Source: Klenkia brasiliensis (GTDB taxonomy: Bacteria > Actinomycetota > Actinomycetes > Mycobacteriales > Geodermatophilaceae). Taken from it: 64,000 nt of DNA. Made by a program: the position numbers and the translations under genes. The notes below the pieces were generated by a model. That model made no database searches, was not told where the DNA came from, and worked only from the letters and a program-made list of their open reading frames with translations. The stretch's first letter is position 1; each line of letters opens with the position of its first letter. Positions 61,341-64,000 of the stretch are shown here, piece by piece. Location of the stretch: assembly GCF_900100695.1 (NCBI RefSeq), contig NZ_FNCF01000003.1:434001-498000 (forward strand). The letters are read 5' to 3'.

Positions 61341-64000
61341 CGTCGGCGGCGCTGAACATCCGCCGCGGCCCCGGGTCCACCCGGGCGGTCGGCGGGCCCA
61401 CCCGGACCGCGGCGCCGGCCACCACCAGCGAGCGGCCGCCGTGCCACGGGTTGGCCGGGCCCACGATGACCGGCTCCAAGGACAGCGCGAGCACCTCGGG
61501 CAGGTCGTCGGCGAGCCGGGCGACGCGCAGCAGCAGGTCCTCCAGCGCCGCCACGTCGACCGGCTCGCTGCCCCGGTAGCCGTCCAGCAGGGGCCAGGCC
61601 CGGGGCTCCCGCACCATCTCGTGGGCGTCGGTGTCGGTCAGCGGCAGCGTGCGGAAGGCCCTGTCGCCGAGCAGGTCGGTGGCCACCCCGCCGACGCCGA
61701 AGCTGACCAGCGCACCGAACGAGGGGTCGTCGACCACCTCGACGACGGTGGGGACGCCGGGGGCCGCCATCTCCTGGACGATCACCGGGTCGTCGGAGGG
61801 GATGGCCTCGAAGCCGGCGCGCACGTCGTCGGCGTCCCGGAGGTCCAGCCGGGTCCCGCCCAGGTCGGCGCGGTGCCGCAGCCAGGGCGCGGTCGACTTC
61901 AGCACCACCGGGTAGCCGACCTCCTCCGCAGCGGCCACCGCGGCGTCGGCGTCGTCGGCCCGGCGGGTGCGCAGCAGCGGCACGCCGTAGGCGGCCAGCA
62001 GCGCGATCACCTCGTCGTCGGTCAGCTCGCGGCCCCCGCCGCCGGCCAGGGCGCCGTCGACCACCGCGCGGGCGGCGGCCTCGTCGACGTCCAGCTCCGG
62101 CACCTCGCCGACCGGGCGCCGGCGCCAGTCGGCGTGCTCGGCGACCCGGGCCAGGGCGATGACCGCCCGCTCGGGCGTGGAGAACGACGGCACCGACCCG
62201 CGGGCGGGCATGCCGTCCTCGCCGCGGACCACGAGGACGTCGGGGATGCCGTCGGTGGACAGGAAGTTGGCCACCACCGGCTTGGTCGCGCCGACCGAGA
62301 TCTCGCGCAGCACCCGGCCGAAGGGCTCCGCGTCGTGCGCCAGCGCGGGCAGGTACACGGCCACGACGGCGTCCACCCGGTCGTCGTCGAGCGCGGCCTG
62401 CAGGGCCGCGCGGAACTCCTCGGGCGGTGCACCGGTGCCGATGTCGACCGGCCGCTCGTGCGCCAGCTCCAGGCCGAGCTCGAGGACGGCGTCGGCGACC
62501 AGCACGCCCACCGCGGTGGAGTTGCCGACGATCGCCACCCGGCGCCCGGCGGGCAGGGGCTGGTGCGCCAGCAGCGTGCCCACGTCGAACAGCTCGGCCA
62601 GCGTCTGCACCCGGATCACCCCGGCGGAGGCGAACAGCGCCGCGACCGACTGCTCGGGCACGCTCACGCTGGTGCCGGCCAGCCCCGCGGTCATCCCGAC
62701 GTGCCGGCCGCTCTTCACCGCGACCACCGGCTTGTCGCGGCCGACCCGGCGGGCCAGGCGGGCGAACTTGCGCGGGTTGCCGAAGCTCTCCAGGTGCAGC
62801 AGCACGACCTCGGTGCCGGGGTCGGTGGCCCAGTACTGCAGCATGTCGTTGCCGCTGACGTCGGCCCGGTTGCCGGCCGACACGAAGCTGGACAGCCCGA
62901 TCCCCCGGTTGCTGGCCCGCTCCAGCAGCATCACGCCCAGCGCGCCGGACTGCGCGAAGAACCCCATCCGGCCCCGGCCGGGCACGCGGGGGGCGAGGCT
63001 GGCGTTCAGGCTGACCGCGGGGTCGGTGTTGACCAGGCCCAGGCAGTTCGGCCCCACGACCCGCATGCCCGAGGCCCGGGCGGCGGCGACGAACTCCCGC
63101 TCGGCGGCGCGGCCCTCGGGCCCGGTCTCGCCGAAGCCGCCGGAGATGACCACCAGGCCCTTGACCCGCTTGCGCCGGCAGGCCTCCACCACGCCGGGCA
63201 CCTCGGCGGCGGGCACGGCCAGGACGGCGAGGTCGACGTCGTCGGGGATGTCCTCGATCGAGGCGTGCGCGGGCACCCCGGCGACGTGCCGCACGGCGGG
63301 GTTGACCGGGTAGATCGGCCCCGCGAACCCGGCGTCGAGCAGGTTGCGCAGCACCGCGTGGCCGATCTTGGTGGTGTCGTTGCTGGCGCCGACCACGGCC
63401 ACCGACTGCGGGGTGAGCAGCCGGCCGATGGAGCGGGACTCGCTGCGCTGCTCGCGCTCGTAGGTGACGGCGAGGGCCTGCTCGGTGGGCGCGATCGGGA
63501 AGGTCAGGTGGACGACGCCGTCCTCGTAGGAGCGGCGGGCCTCGTAGCCGGCGTCGAGGAAGACCCGCACCATGCCGGTGTTCTGGCTGAGCACCTCGGC
63601 GACGAACCGGGTGATCCCGCGTTCGCGGGCGGCCGCGGCCAGGTGCTCGAGCAGCACCGAGCCCAGCCCGCGGCGCTGGTGGGCGTCCTCGACCAGGAAC
63701 GCGACCTCGGCGTCGTCGGTGCCCGGGTAGCGGTCGTAGCGGCCCACCCCGATGAGCTCGTCGCCCAGCAGCACGACGAAGGCCACCCGGTTGTCGTGGT
63801 CGACGTGGGTGAACCGGTGCAGGTCCTTGTCGCTCAACCGCTTCATCGGGCCGAAGAACCGGTAGTAGCGGGTCTGGTCGGAGCTGCGCTCCATGAGGCC
63901 CTGGATGCCGTCGGCGTCCTCGGGGGTGATCGCGCGCAGGTGCACGGTGCCGCCGTCGGCGGCCACGACGTCGGCCTCCCACCCCGGCGGGGGTGTCGGG
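61333..64000 (-). CDS. GNAT acetyltransferase / ADP-forming acyl-CoA synthetase fusion (partial)
   Basis: At least 877 residues and cut by the right edge. The first domain is a GNAT acetyltransferase (GTVHLRAITPEDADG, EDAHQRRGLGSVLLEHLA), followed by a CoA-binding Rossmann domain (LTPQSVAVVGASNDTTKIG, VVGPNCLGLVN), a succinyl-CoA-ligase-like domain (SAGNRADVSGNDMLQYW) and a C-terminal ATP-grasp half (GYPVVLKSTAPWLRHRADLGG, VIVQEMAAPG). This is the PatA-type arrangement of actinobacterial protein lysine acetyltransferases. A GTG at 63966 could start it, but the frame is open to the edge and reads PPGWEADVVAADGGTVHLR, matching the usual N terminus, so the real start is probably upstream of the window. 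Confidence 0.9.
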   Translation of the reverse strand, partial: PTPPPGWEADVVAADGGTVHLRAITPEDADGIQGLMERSSDQTRYYRFFGPMKRLSDKDLHRFTHVDHDNRVAFVVLLGDELIGVGRYDRYPGTDDAEVAFLVEDAHQRRGLGSVLLEHLAAAARERGITRFVAEVLSQNTGMVRVFLDAGYEARRSYEDGVVHLTFPIAPTEQALAVTYEREQRSESRSIGRLLTPQSVAVVGASNDTTKIGHAVLRNLLDAGFAGPIYPVNPAVRHVAGVPAHASIEDIPDDVDLAVLAVPAAEVPGVVEACRRKRVKGLVVISGGFGETGPEGRAAEREFVAAARASGMRVVGPNCLGLVNTDPAVSLNASLAPRVPGRGRMGFFAQSGALGVMLLERASNRGIGLSSFVSAGNRADVSGNDMLQYWATDPGTEVVLLHLESFGNPRKFARLARRVGRDKPVVAVKSGRHVGMTAGLAGTSVSVPEQSVAALFASAGVIRVQTLAELFDVGTLLAHQPLPAGRRVAIVGNSTAVGVLVADAVLELGLELAHERPVDIGTGAPPEEFRAALQAALDDDRVDAVVAVYLPALAHDAEPFGRVLREISVGATKPVVANFLSTDGIPDVLVVRGEDGMPARGSVPSFSTPERAVIALARVAEHADWRRRPVGEVPELDVDEAAARAVVDGALAGGGGRELTDDEVIALLAAYGVPLLRTRRADDADAAVAAAEEVGYPVVLKSTAPWLRHRADLGGTRLDLRDADDVRAGFEAIPSDDPVIVQEMAAPGVPTVVEVVDDPSFGALVSFGVGGVATDLLGDRAFRTLPLTDTDAHEMVREPRAWPLLDGYRGSEPVDVAALEDLLLRVARLADDLPEVLALSLEPVIVGPANPWHGGRSLVVAGAAVRVGPPTARVDPGPRRMFSAADVR

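Overview
The window is very GC-rich, with frequent GTG starts, tightly overlapping genes and many apparently leaderless starts. It carries the actinobacterial haem pathway (hemE, hemY, hemQ), SigA and SigB, DUF3000, DUF3159, DUF3710, DUF4193, DUF3039 and DUF3099 families, Cei and polyphosphate glucokinase. It is an actinobacterial chromosome. The style of the genes suggests Geodermatophilaceae or a close relative (Blastococcus, Geodermatophilus, Modestobacter); this placement is inference. No rRNA, tRNA, CRISPR array, integrase or intact insertion sequence was seen.

Bases 1-35,900 are mainly core genome. They follow the order known from Mycobacterium tuberculosis Rv2674 to about Rv2703: msrB, hemQ, hemY, hemE, DUF3000, rnd, dxs, a TRAM RNA methyltransferase, an APC permease, two TrkA proteins, DUF3159, an OB-fold protein, DUF3710, dut, DUF4193, cei, suhB, ppgK, sigA. 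Local additions are a secreted nuclease at the left edge, a LuxR-type regulator before rnd, a fadA-fadB operon, an envelope cluster (SGNH lipoprotein, rhomboid-like/DUF2156 protein, membrane-anchored esterase, glycosyltransferase) and a phosphotransferase between DUF4193 and cei. From 35.6 to 40.7 kb come a DUF7455 protein, a VanW protein, a YihY membrane protein, DUF3039, DUF3099 and an HhH-GPD repair protein.

Bases about 40,734-47,300 look like an inserted island. On its right it ends in a 31-codon, about 94% identical copy of the 5' end of the HhH-GPD gene that lies on its left. Inside is a minus-strand, overlapping four-gene operon: a TasA/SipW-cognate-type exported protein, an ER-type (SipW-like) signal peptidase, a membrane diguanylate cyclase and a secreted DNRLRE-like protein. 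A divergent dual GGDEF-EAL protein follows. The two exported proteins share an unusual processing-site signature, which suggests a c-di-GMP-linked surface fibre or matrix system.

Bases 47.5-59 kb hold a secretion and oxidation cluster: a secreted M14 carboxypeptidase, a lone receiver, a NarL-type regulator and kinase, a Tat-exported multicopper oxidase, a His-rich membrane protein, a P-type signal peptidase, a large secreted Fn3/chitobiase-C protein and a Tat-exported animal-type haem peroxidase. Four transcription units here share promoter-proximal G/C-block elements. A 20-base element upstream of the oxidase recurs (19/20) in the divergent promoter of the 41-47 kb island. The right end returns to core genes: dtd, sigB behind a SigE/SigH-type promoter, a DUF1345-like membrane protein, and a GNAT/acyl-CoA synthetase fusion cut by the window edge.
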